A DNA stretch of 64,000 bases from Hydractinia symbiolongicarpus. Its lineage: Eukaryota > Cnidaria > Hydrozoa > Anthoathecata > Hydractiniidae. Below are positions 1 to 8,700 of the stretch, piece after piece. The notes under the pieces are model-generated. The model did no database searches. It was not told the DNA's origin and saw only the letters and a program-made list of their open reading frames with translations. A program made the position numbers and the translations under genes. Position 1 is the stretch's first letter. Every line of letters begins with the position of its first letter. The stretch covers positions 9,114,001 through 9,178,000 of the forward strand of contig NC_079883.1 of NCBI RefSeq assembly GCF_029227915.1, read 5' to 3'.

Positions 1-200
<200 letters not shown>

Positions 201-223
201 ACCAACGTCTACCAAACACAAAC

Positions 224-239
224 GGTCTTTTTTAAGACC
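224..239 (+). terminator. Histone mRNA 3' stem-loop of H2B (GGTCTT-TTTT-AAGACC)
   Basis: A perfect 6-bp stem with a 4-T loop, 24 nt past the H2B stop codon. This is the SLBP-binding element that replaces poly(A) in replication-dependent histone mRNAs. It fits the metazoan GGYYYU-loop-ARRRCC form, whereas the other four histone genes here carry GGCTAT/ATAGCC. It is followed by ACACAT, an A-run and CATT, shared by all five genes. Confidence 0.93.
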
Positions 240-622
240 ACACATCTTTAAAAAAACATTTACTTGGCGTCACTACAAGTTAACCGAAGTTAATAAAACT
301 TCTAAATAATGTGCTTAAGAACACTAGCCTACATTTAAAATACTTCCCCATGTGTGTGTGTGGATTAGCTTCACTTTTCATACGTATTATTAGCTGTACT
401 TGCAGAAAAGACAAGTACATTGATCCATGTTATTGCTTACATTTAACTTAACCCAGCTTTTCACGGAAACACTCCCAGGCAAATTAACCCTACAAAGTAT
501 TTCTAAATTTTTTTTGTGTCATATATGACATAGTATCGTATAGCAATAAATGTAACTGTGACAAGACTTTACACATTGTGTAATTTGGAAGCGTGCACAA
601 AGTAATGTTTTAAAAGATTTGT
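240..622. other. H2B-H4 convergent spacer
   Basis: An AT-rich spacer between two facing stem-loops. It holds a (TG)6 microsatellite at 351-362, which is (CA)5 at 17874-17883 in the right array. No gene is seen. Confidence 0.75.
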
Positions 623-638
623 GGCTATAAAAATAGCC
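623..638 (-). terminator. Histone mRNA 3' stem-loop of H4 (GGCTAT-TTTT-ATAGCC)
   Basis: A perfect 6-bp stem and 4-T loop on the minus strand, with 24 bases between it and the H4 stop codon. It has the AACGG 5' flank common to all five histone genes. Confidence 0.93.
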
Positions 639-662
639 GTTTTTGTTGAGCAATGACAACGC

Positions 663-1911
<1,249 letters not shown>

Positions 1912-1932
1912 GCATCTTACCAAACAAAAAAC

Positions 1933-1948
1933 GGCTATTTTTATAGCC
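1933..1948 (+). terminator. Histone mRNA 3' stem-loop of H3 (GGCTAT-TTTT-ATAGCC)
   Basis: A perfect 6-bp stem with a 4-T loop shortly after the H3 stop codon, followed by the shared CACACAT and A-run block. Confidence 0.93.
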
Positions 1949-2224
1949 ACACATCCATAAAAAATATTACGGCTAGCTTTTTATATCAAACTTTGTTCTG
2001 CTTTCTGTTTAAATTTTATGCTACATAAAAATTTTATGCTACATAAAGTTTGACAATGTTAAAAATATGAAGGGCAAGAAAAGTAAAAGCAAGAAAATAA
2101 GAAATTTAAAAACGAAAATACTTAAACTTAGGGAATCTAATCTTAAAATTACTCTTTTTTAACTGTTTAAGTGACTTAAACAAGTTTAACTTTGTACCAA
2201 GATAATGTTTTTTTGTAAATGTGT
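1949..2224. other. H3-H1 convergent spacer with an 18-bp tandem duplication
   Basis: Very AT-rich. Bases 2011-2028 are repeated exactly at 2029-2046 (core ATTTTATGCTACAT). Two substitutions separate this stretch from the right array. No gene is seen. Confidence 0.75.
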
Positions 2225-2240
2225 GGCTATAAAAATAGCC
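2225..2240 (-). terminator. Histone mRNA 3' stem-loop of H1 (GGCTAT-TTTT-ATAGCC)
   Basis: Same stem-loop as H2A, H3 and H4, 33 bp past the H1 stop codon. It shows that this linker histone is also a replication-dependent type. Confidence 0.93.
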
Positions 2241-2272
2241 GTTTGTTAATGTAATAGCCAGATACACACAAA

Positions 2273-2824
2273 TTATTTTTTTGCGGTCTTCTTTGCTGCC
2301 TTTTTGGGAGTCTTTTTGACCTTCTTTGCTGCAGGTTTTTTAGCAACAGGCTTCTTTGTGGGTTTCTTAGCTGCTGGTTTCTTAGCCGAGGCTTTCTTTG
2401 TGGCAGGCTTCTTTGCTGCTTTCTTTGGCGTGCTCTTCTTTGCTGGCTTCTTTTTTGGTGTACTTTTCTTTGCAGTAGGCTTCTTTGCCGTTGGCTTTTT
2501 TGCTGCGGCCTTTTTCTTAGGTTTTTCTTTTTTTACCTGACCTAGCTTGAATGATCCAGAAGCACCAGTGCCTTTAGTTTGAATCAAATCGCCTGATGTT
2601 ACTCCTCGTTTAAGAGCCATTTTCAGATGATGATCTGAGTTTTCAGCAACTTTGTAATTTGCATGAATATATTTTGTAATAGCTTGGCGAGATGAACCAC
2701 CGCGTTCCTTTAGGGTAGCGATAGCAGCCTTGATCATGTCCACATATTTAGGGTGATCAGCTGTCTTCTTTGCAGCAGGTTTCTTCTTGGGTGCGATTTT
2801 CTTTGGAGAAGCTGCTTCACTCAT
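2273..2824 (-). CDS. H1: Linker histone H1
   Basis: 183 codons. It binds linker DNA at the nucleosome entry and exit. A short basic N-terminus (residues 1-22) precedes a winged-helix globular domain at about residues 23-95 ([20 protein letters not shown] to [12 protein letters not shown]). A Lys/Ala/Pro-rich tail of repeated AAKKP and STPKK blocks follows, typical of H1; the two STPKK motifs are likely CDK sites. I start at the first ATG (MSEAASPKK); the open frame runs nine codons further upstream but only to a TTG. The promoter holds an H1-type AC box and an E2F-like site. It is head to head with tRNA-Arg and convergent with H3. Confidence 0.98.
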   Translation of the reverse strand: MSEAASPKKIAPKKKPAAKKTADHPKYVDMIKAAIATLKERGGSSRQAITKYIHANYKVAENSDHHLKMALKRGVTSGDLIQTKGTGASGSFKLGQVKKEKPKKKAAAKKPTAKKPTAKKSTPKKKPAKKSTPKKAAKKPATKKASAKKPAAKKPTKKPVAKKPAAKKVKKTPKKAAKKTAKK

Positions 2825-3403
2825 TTTTAATGTTTTCTTACAACAATCCAACGATAAACGATGCTTGTTATCACAGTAGAAGTATACTAAACATTACCGT
2901 GTAAATGAGATATAATTTAAGACGGTGCGAAGTATGCGGACGTAAAAGTACCACTCCCGGGAATTGATTTGGCGCGAAAACAGAAATGTGTGTTTCTGTA
3001 CATCGTATAATGTCCGTTTTGGGAGCCGCGACTATGCGAAAGCATGTTAATTTTTATTTGTAGCACGACGCAATAGTCTGAAAGAGAAGCTGCTGGAGTT
3101 TGAGGTCTTCAGCATTACATCTACTCTGTTAATTTGGGCTTCTTCCGCGCCCGTGTTAGGATTTTCATAAAGCGTTCTTTGGTTTGCGTTGCGTATGTCG
3201 GCCTACATCATCGACACGGCCTGTTTCCGGCTATTAGGAGCAATTCATATATTGGGCACTGCGTTTCGACTTTTTTATTAGACCACAGTAAAAAAATTCA
3301 CTCACAGAAGTCCCTTTCTTTCATGGCTACAAACACGAAGAATTCTGTCGTAAGTAAAACGAATGCGCAAGCCAAAATAACGATGGGGCGAAGTCATAAG
3401 CAT
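2825..3403. promoter_or_regulatory. H1 promoter and H1-tRNA spacer
   Basis: Near H1 on the minus strand: a TATA-like ATTATAT (about 2909-2915), an E2F-like TTTTCGCGCCAAA (2968-2980) and an H1-type AC box AAACACA (2989-2995) inside an inverted repeat CAGAAA/TTTCTG (2981-2998). The rest, about 3000-3400, is less AT-rich than the histone spacers and has no gene I recognise. Many of the fixed left/right substitutions fall here. Confidence 0.5.
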
Positions 3404-3476
3404 CGCCCTGTGGCCCAATGGATAAGGCATCTGACTACGAATCAGGGGATTCCAGGTTCGACTCCTGGCAGGGTCG
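3404..3476 (+). tRNA. tRNA-Arg (anticodon ACG), variant with mismatched first pair
   Basis: A 73-nt cloverleaf. The D arm is GCCC-AATGGATAA-GGCA; the anticodon arm is TCTGA-CTACGAA-TCAGG with anticodon ACG at 3437-3439; the T arm is CCAGG-TTCGACT-CCTGG. The internal A box and B box (GGTTCGACTCC) are intact. A34 should be edited to inosine to read CGU, CGC and CGA. The acceptor is CGCCCTG/CAGGGTC, so base 1 is C opposite C72, an unpaired end. The right-array copies have G1. No TTTT follows for about 200 nt. CCA is not encoded, as usual in eukaryotes. Confidence 0.95.
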
Positions 3477-3798
3477 CACTGTCGCATTTCGGCTGCATGG
3501 TCTACTGTGTAACGCGCGCGCACGTTCTGGCGTAATGCGTTGATAAACGGAATGTACGCAGTCATATTGGAAAGTAATATCACGCACTTAGTATCGTCGC
3601 CTTTGTTAGCATTCATGTAAGTTACCATCCACTCGCTACAGTCGCTCTCCATCCTACGGCTAAATCAACAGCCGTGATTTTTACTATGTCGCCGTCCATC
3701 CGTACGCGGTGACAGTTGTAAGCTTTACAGTAACGTGACATGCTCCACAAGCAGTTACGGTGTGTGGACGATGCCTATCATGGCAACGCTTGTTCTTT
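3477..3798 (+). other. tRNA-U2 spacer: possible tRNA trailer transcript and U2 promoter
   Basis: The first run of four or more T after the tRNA is at 3678-3682. It comes directly after a 6-bp hairpin, ACGGCT/AGCCGT (3656-3675, plus a wobble pair). A second hairpin, GTCGCCGT/ACGCGGTGAC, lies at 3688-3713. GTAAGT stands at 3617-3622. The stretch is not AT-rich and is almost unchanged between the two arrays. It may be an unrecognised RNA or a long tRNA trailer. The U2 PSE-like element starts at 3745. Confidence 0.25.
3745..3758 (+). promoter_or_regulatory. PSE-like element of U2 (CCACAAGCAGTTAC)
   Basis: At -54 to -41 from the U2 start, where the snRNA proximal sequence element normally sits for SNAPc. 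It matches the U1 upstream block CCACAAGCATTAAC at 4119-4132. Confidence 0.65.
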
Positions 3799-3985
3799 AT
3801 CGCTTCTCGGCCTAATGGCTAAGATCAAGTGTAGTATCTGTTCTTATCAGTTTAATATCTGGTAGGCCATTCTCTGAATGGTCAGTATATTAATCTGATT
3901 TTTGGCCTTGGGTCATGGAGGTGGATTCATTCACGCCGTGACCACGGGTTGCCTTGGTGTTGCACTATTACCGATGGCGGCCCAC
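3799..3985 (+). ncRNA. U2: U2 spliceosomal snRNA
   Basis: About 187 nt. The 5' end ATCGCTTCTCGGCC is the conserved U2 start. GTGTAGTATCTGTTCTT holds the branch-point pairing GUAGUA. The Sm site is ATTTTTGG near 3898-3905. Stem-loop IV (GGGTTGCC paired with GGCGGCCC) closes the 3' end, which is placed to within a few bases. It base-pairs with the intron branch site in the spliceosome. It runs in the same direction as U1, 377 bp start to start. A/T-rich AATAAAAGAATAATAG just downstream may be the 3' box; this is weak. Confidence 0.96.
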
Positions 3986-4118
3986 ATAAGCAATAAAAGA
4001 ATAATAGCAGTCCTCTTTCCGACGGCACTCTGCATAGTCTACGGCGGGAACAAAACGCGTACACTGGGGGAGAATACAGCCTATGCCCCGCGACACGGCA
4101 GTTTATAACACACTCAAG

Positions 4119-4132
4119 CCACAAGCATTAAC
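4119..4132 (+). promoter_or_regulatory. PSE-like element of U1 (CCACAAGCATTAAC)
   Basis: At -57 to -44 from the U1 start. It shares its first nine bases, CCACAAGCA, plus a TTA-containing end with the U2 element at the same distance. Confidence 0.65.
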
Positions 4133-4175
4133 AAACTTTGAAGGGTACCCTCATGCTACGGTGCAGTTCCAACTC

Positions 4176-4340
4176 ATACTTACCTGACGGGGAAGTAAAG
4201 ACTGATCAATGAGGGTTTTCTTCCAGAGTGAGGCTCTTGCATTGCACTACGCTTGGGCTGACCTCTGCGATTACTGCAAACGTCAGTAACTCGACCGTAC
4301 AATTTCTGGTAGTGGGGGCCTGCGTCCGCGCTCGCCCCCT
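4176..4340 (+). ncRNA. U1: U1 spliceosomal snRNA
   Basis: 165 nt, close to the usual 164. The 5' end ATACTTACCTG pairs with the 5' splice site. Stem-loop II carries ATTGCACTACG, the U1A-type loop. The Sm site is AATTTCTGG. The 3' stem-loop is the GC-rich GGGGGC-CTGCGTCCGCGCTC-GCCCCC. U1 starts spliceosome assembly by recognising the 5' splice site. The 3' end is placed by analogy with the human gene. Confidence 0.96.
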
Positions 4341-4689
4341 CCTTAAGTCAAAATGAATGAGCTTAGAAAAGTTGCGCGGCCAAATGTCGGTGGTGACTTA
4401 AACGCTAAGGTAAAACCTCGCTTGGCTGTTACGAAACGTGATTGCGATATAAGTCCTCGGAAGGCGGCGGAATTTTATTTTATTTGCCATTCCGTCAGGG
4501 TTATTGGATGATCGGCAATAGATCGAGTTTGTATGCATTTGAAAGCTCTTTTTTCTCGTACTATCACCTGAAAATGTCGTAGGAAAATGTCATAGGAAAC
4601 ACTTTCAACAACCGCCACGTTCCTTAATTGTTATAACAAGAAATATATCACAGCACCATTGAAATGAAAAGGCAACAAATGAAAATGAA
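4341..4689. other. U1-5S convergent spacer
   Basis: No recognised gene. It contains a 13-bp tandem pair, AAAATGTCGTAGG and AAAATGTCATAGG (4571-4596), a small hairpin CGGAAT/ATTCCG, and the 22-bp segment at 4654-4675 that is absent from the right array. That segment repeats a T-rich motif (minus strand CCTTTTCATTTC) like the 5S terminator. Confidence 0.6.
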
Positions 4690-4809
4690 AAGCCTACGAC
4701 ACCGGGAGTTCCCAGGCGGTCCCCCATCCAAGTACTATCCCGGCCCGACGATGCTTAACTTCCGTGATCAGACGAGAACGGGTGTGTTCATCGTGGTATG
4801 GCCGTAGAC
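4690..4809 (-). rRNA. 5S ribosomal RNA
   Basis: About 120 nt, from GTCTACGGCCATACCAC to GTCGTAGGCTT. Helix I pairs GTCTACGGC with GTCGTAGGC. The internal promoter is present: an A box at AAGTTAAGC and a C box at TTGGATGGGGGACCGCCTGGG. The TTTT directly after the gene (4688-4691 on the minus strand), followed by a second T4, is the Pol III terminator. It runs in the same direction as H2A, 198 bp from it. Confidence 0.97.
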
Positions 4810-4968
4810 ATTAGTAGGGGCAAATACGTGCAATTTATTTTGACGTTGTGATCAAATTTTTTTATTTAATTTCTTTGAGTTACTTAGGACAAGGCGTATG
4901 CATGGATTATCTATTAGACTTTAAGGTTATAGTTTTGTGAAAAAAACAATGTTTTTTTAAAGATGTGT

Positions 4969-4984
4969 GGCTATAAAAATAGCC
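4969..4984 (-). terminator. Histone mRNA 3' stem-loop of H2A (GGCTAT-TTTT-ATAGCC)
   Basis: Perfect stem-loop 23 bp past the H2A stop codon, followed by the shared CACACATCTTT, A7, CATT block. Confidence 0.93.
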
Positions 4985-5006
4985 GTTGTTTTCTGAGTGT
5001 AGCGGT

Positions 5007-5387
5007 TTACTTCTTCTGTCCTTTGTCGTTCTTCTTTGGGAGTAAGACAGCTTGAATGTTTGGCAAAACACCACCAGCTGCAATGGTTACACCGCTCAAA
5101 AGTTTGTTTAATTCTTCATCATTACGAACAGCCAATTGTAAATGTCTTGGAATAATCCTAGCTTTTTTGTTGTCTCTTGCTGCGTTACCAGCCAACTCCA
5201 ATATCTCAGCAGATAAATATTCCAAGACGGCTGCTAAGTAAACTGGTGCTCCAGATCCAATTCGGTTAGCATAGTGCCCTCTACGAAGGAATCTATGCAC
5301 TCTACCGACTGGAAATTGAAGTCCAGCTCTTGAGGATCTTGTCTTGGCTTTAGCCTTAGCTTTTCCACCTTTTCCACGTCCAGACAT
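5007..5387 (-). CDS. H2A: Histone H2A (canonical)
   Basis: 126 codons, intronless. The tail [21 protein letters not shown] leads into the fold [17 protein letters not shown]. The acidic-patch residues are present (the E of EYLSAE and EILE, and [10 protein letters not shown]). The C-terminal tail is short and lysine-rich, ending NDKGQKK, with no SQ motif, so it is not H2A.X. Oddity: the usual Gln104 of VTIAQGG is Ala (VTIAAGG). It pairs with H2B. It is divergent from H2B over a 284-bp promoter. Confidence 0.98.
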   Translation of the reverse strand: MSGRGKGGKAKAKAKTRSSRAGLQFPVGRVHRFLRRGHYANRIGSGAPVYLAAVLEYLSAEILELAGNAARDNKKARIIPRHLQLAVRNDEELNKLLSGVTIAAGGVLPNIQAVLLPKKNDKGQKK

Positions 5388-5671
5388 AACTGCGATTTGA
5401 TTTGTAAGTTAATACAAAAACGTACGAATATTTAACGTAAGTGTTAACGAAATAAACTTTACTCGTTTTTTCATCATAAAAATAGGATCGAAATCATGTT
5501 TTTTTAACCAATCATAATTAAGTATTAAACAAAAGATTTTTTTTTTAACCAATTAAATTGCGTATCGGCGTTTTCGGATCGAATTCGATCCGATTTTTTT
5601 ACTTATAAACAAAAAGTTTTGACTTGCAGTTTAATGCTTATTTACAAGTTAAGTAGCAAAAATTTTTAACC
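5388..5671. promoter_or_regulatory. H2A/H2B divergent promoter
   Basis: The spacer between the two start codons. For H2B there is TATAAA at 5604-5609, 63 bp before the ATG, and two T-tract plus TTAACCAAT elements (CCAAT at 5508 and 5549). A 20-bp palindrome at 5574-5593 lies just upstream of the TATA box. H2A has only weak TATA-like sequences (about 5427-5433). Confidence 0.6.
5574..5593. promoter_or_regulatory. 20-bp perfect palindrome in the H2A/H2B promoter
   Basis: The arm TCGGATCGAA is followed by its exact reverse complement. Copies are at 11450-11469 and 12666-12685, and in every later unit. A half site, GGATCGAAATC, lies near 5487. Probably a dimeric factor site; function unknown. 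Confidence 0.6.
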
Positions 5672-6076
5672 ATGTCTGACGCAGCAGCTAAAGGAGGAAA
5701 ACAGGCACCTAAAGTAGCCAAGAAAGGTGAAAAAAGAGCCGGCAAAAAAGGAGGAAAGATTGGTGGAACTGGTGAAAAGAAACGCAAGAGAAAGAGAAAG
5801 GAAAGTTATGCTATTTACATCTACAATGTTTTGAAACAAGTTCACCCAGATGTCGGAGTTTCAAGCAAAGCTATGAGCATCATGAACTCATTTGTCAACG
5901 ACATCTTTGAGCGCATTGCTTCCGAAGCTTCGCGTTTGGCTCTTCAAAACAAAAAGTCGACCATCTCTTCTCGTGAAATTCAAACCGCAGTACGTCTTCT
6001 CTTGCCTGGAGAACTTGCAAAACACGCAGTCAGTGAAGGAACAAAAGCCGTCACAAAATACACAAGCAGCAAGTAA
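5672..6076 (+). CDS. H2B: Histone H2B
   Basis: 134 codons, intronless, about 8 longer than vertebrate H2B because of a longer Lys/Gly-rich tail (residues 1-37). The tail leads into [20 protein letters not shown]. The histone fold runs from about residue 44 to 110 ([41 protein letters not shown]), and the final helix ends AVTKYTSSK with the conserved ubiquitination lysine. It pairs with H2A. It is the only histone gene here with the GGTCTT/AAGACC stem-loop (6100-6115). Divergent from H2A, convergent with H4. Confidence 0.99.
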   Translation: MSDAAAKGGKQAPKVAKKGEKRAGKKGGKIGGTGEKKRKRKRKESYAIYIYNVLKQVHPDVGVSSKAMSIMNSFVNDIFERIASEASRLALQNKKSTISSREIQTAVRLLLPGELAKHAVSEGTKAVTKYTSSK

Positions 6077-6099
6077 ACCAACGTCTACCAAACACAAAC

Positions 6100-6115
6100 G
6101 GTCTTTTTTAAGACC
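6100..6115 (+). terminator. H2B mRNA 3' stem-loop, copy 2
   Basis: Same GGTCTT-TTTT-AAGACC hairpin as at 224-239. The downstream block shared by the histone genes is at 6116-6136. Confidence 0.93.
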
Positions 6116-6538
6116 ACACATCTTTAAAAAAACATTTACTTGGCGTCACTACAAGTTAACCGAAGTTAATAAAACTTCTAAATAATGTGCTTAAGAACAC
6201 TAGCCTACATTTAAAATACTTCCCCATGTGTGTGTGTGGATTAGCTTCACTTTTCATACGTATTATTAGCTGTACTTGCAGAAAAGACAAGTACATTGAT
6301 CCATGTTATTGCTTACATTTAACTTAACCCAGCTTTTCACGGAAACACTCCCAGGCAAATTAACCCTACAAAGTATTTCTAAATTTTTTTTGTGTCATAT
6401 ATGACATAGTATCGTATAGCAATAAATGTAACTGTGACAAGACTTTACACATTGTGTAATTTGGAAGCGTGCACAAAGTAATGTTTTAAAAGATTTGTGG
6501 CTATAAAAATAGCCGTTTTTGTTGAGCAATGACAACGC

Positions 6539-6895
<357 letters not shown>

Positions 6896-7373
6896 TTAAC
6901 AGAATTCAGACAGCTTTAAAAAGAGGCCATAAAATTACCTACTGCTCGTGGAAACACCCTAATTAACCAATAGAGTTGCGTCATTACAAAATGTTCCGAA
7001 CATTTTGTACATTTTTTTAAGTAAAACTGTAGTTTTTTTAAAAATTCGTGGTCTTAATGTTTCAGTAAGGCAATAAATTTGGCATCGTTGGAATTCGCCA
7101 AACCTTCTGCTACTTACTAAAAAAAAAAAAAGTCAAAAGCTTTTGTGTATCAGAAGATACAGCCGTTTTCCCGTAGCCAAAAAACACAGATTTTATAAAA
7201 ATGTTAAAGTAATGAGCGTAATGTCATTATGCAGCCAATCAGAAATTACTTTCTTAGCACCAATCAAATGGTTTGTTTTGAACCTTAGCTGTCAATCAAT
7301 ATGAGAAATAAAACTTTGGCGCGATAGTGCATTTTAGACCGTCTTGTGTATCCGTACTACATCGACTTCTTAA

Positions 7374-7787
<414 letters not shown>

Positions 7788-8148
7788 GCATCTTACCAAA
7801 CAAAAAACGGCTATTTTTATAGCCACACATCCATAAAAAATATTACGGCTAGCTTTTTATATCAAACTTTGTTCTGCTTTCTGTTTAAATTTTATGCTAC
7901 ATAAAAATTTTATGCTACATAAAGTTTGACAATGTTAAAAATATGAAGGGCAAGAAAAGTAAAAGCAAGAAAATAAGAAATTTAAAAACGAAAATACTTA
8001 AACTTAGGGAATCTAATCTTAAAATTACTCTTTTTTAACTGTTTAAGTGACTTAAACAAGTTTAACTTTGTACCAAGATAATGTTTTTTTGTAAATGTGT
8101 GGCTATAAAAATAGCCGTTTGTTAATGTAATAGCCAGATACACACAAA

Positions 8149-8700
8149 TTATTTTTTTGCGGTCTTCTTTGCTGCCTTTTTGGGAGTCTTTTTGACCTTC
8201 TTTGCTGCAGGTTTTTTAGCAACAGGCTTCTTTGTGGGTTTCTTAGCTGCTGGTTTCTTAGCCGAGGCTTTCTTTGTGGCAGGCTTCTTTGCTGCTTTCT
8301 TTGGCGTGCTCTTCTTTGCTGGCTTCTTTTTTGGTGTACTTTTCTTTGCAGTAGGCTTCTTTGCCGTTGGCTTTTTTGCTGCGGCCTTTTTCTTAGGTTT
8401 TTCTTTTTTTACCTGACCTAGCTTGAATGATCCAGAAGCACCAGTGCCTTTAGTTTGAATCAAATCGCCTGATGTTACTCCTCGTTTAAGAGCCATTTTC
8501 AGATGATGATCTGAGTTTTCAGCAACTTTGTAATTTGCATGAATATATTTTGTAATAGCTTGGCGAGATGAACCACCGCGTTCCTTTAGGGTAGCGATAG
8601 CAGCCTTGATCATGTCCACATATTTAGGGTGATCAGCTGTCTTCTTTGCAGCAGGTTTCTTCTTGGGTGCGATTTTCTTTGGAGAAGCTGCTTCACTCAT
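8149..8700 (-). CDS. H1: Linker histone H1, left copy 2
   Basis: Same protein as at 2273-2824. The stem-loop is at 8101-8116 (minus strand). Confidence 0.98.
   Translation of the reverse strand: MSEAASPKKIAPKKKPAAKKTADHPKYVDMIKAAIATLKERGGSSRQAITKYIHANYKVAENSDHHLKMALKRGVTSGDLIQTKGTGASGSFKLGQVKKEKPKKKAAAKKPTAKKPTAKKSTPKKKPAKKSTPKKAAKKPATKKASAKKPAAKKPTKKPVAKKPAAKKVKKTPKKAAKKTAKK

Noticed and set aside
2304-2540. Phe/Ala-rich 78-codon frame that looks like a membrane protein
   Set aside because: It is the exact antisense of the Lys/Ala-rich H1 tail.
2825-2851. Nine-residue N-terminal extension of H1
   Set aside because: The upstream in-frame triplet is TTG, not [12 protein letters not shown] is the normal kind of H1 start.
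3099-3400. Possible U4, U5 or U6 snRNA in the H1-tRNA spacer
   Set aside because: I looked for the U6 ACAGAGA and AGCATGG motifs, the U5 loop and the U4 5' domain on both strands and found none.
3134-3652. Overlapping open frames of 133 and 116 codons on opposite strands between H1 and U2
   Set aside because: Both run through the tRNA-Arg gene, show no protein family features, and are antisense to each other. One or both break in the unit beside the gap. They are chance frames in a non-coding stretch.
3902-4124. Frames of 65-68 codons over the U2 3' end and U1 promoter
   Set aside because: They overlap U2 snRNA and the U1 upstream element. There is no coding signal beyond being open.
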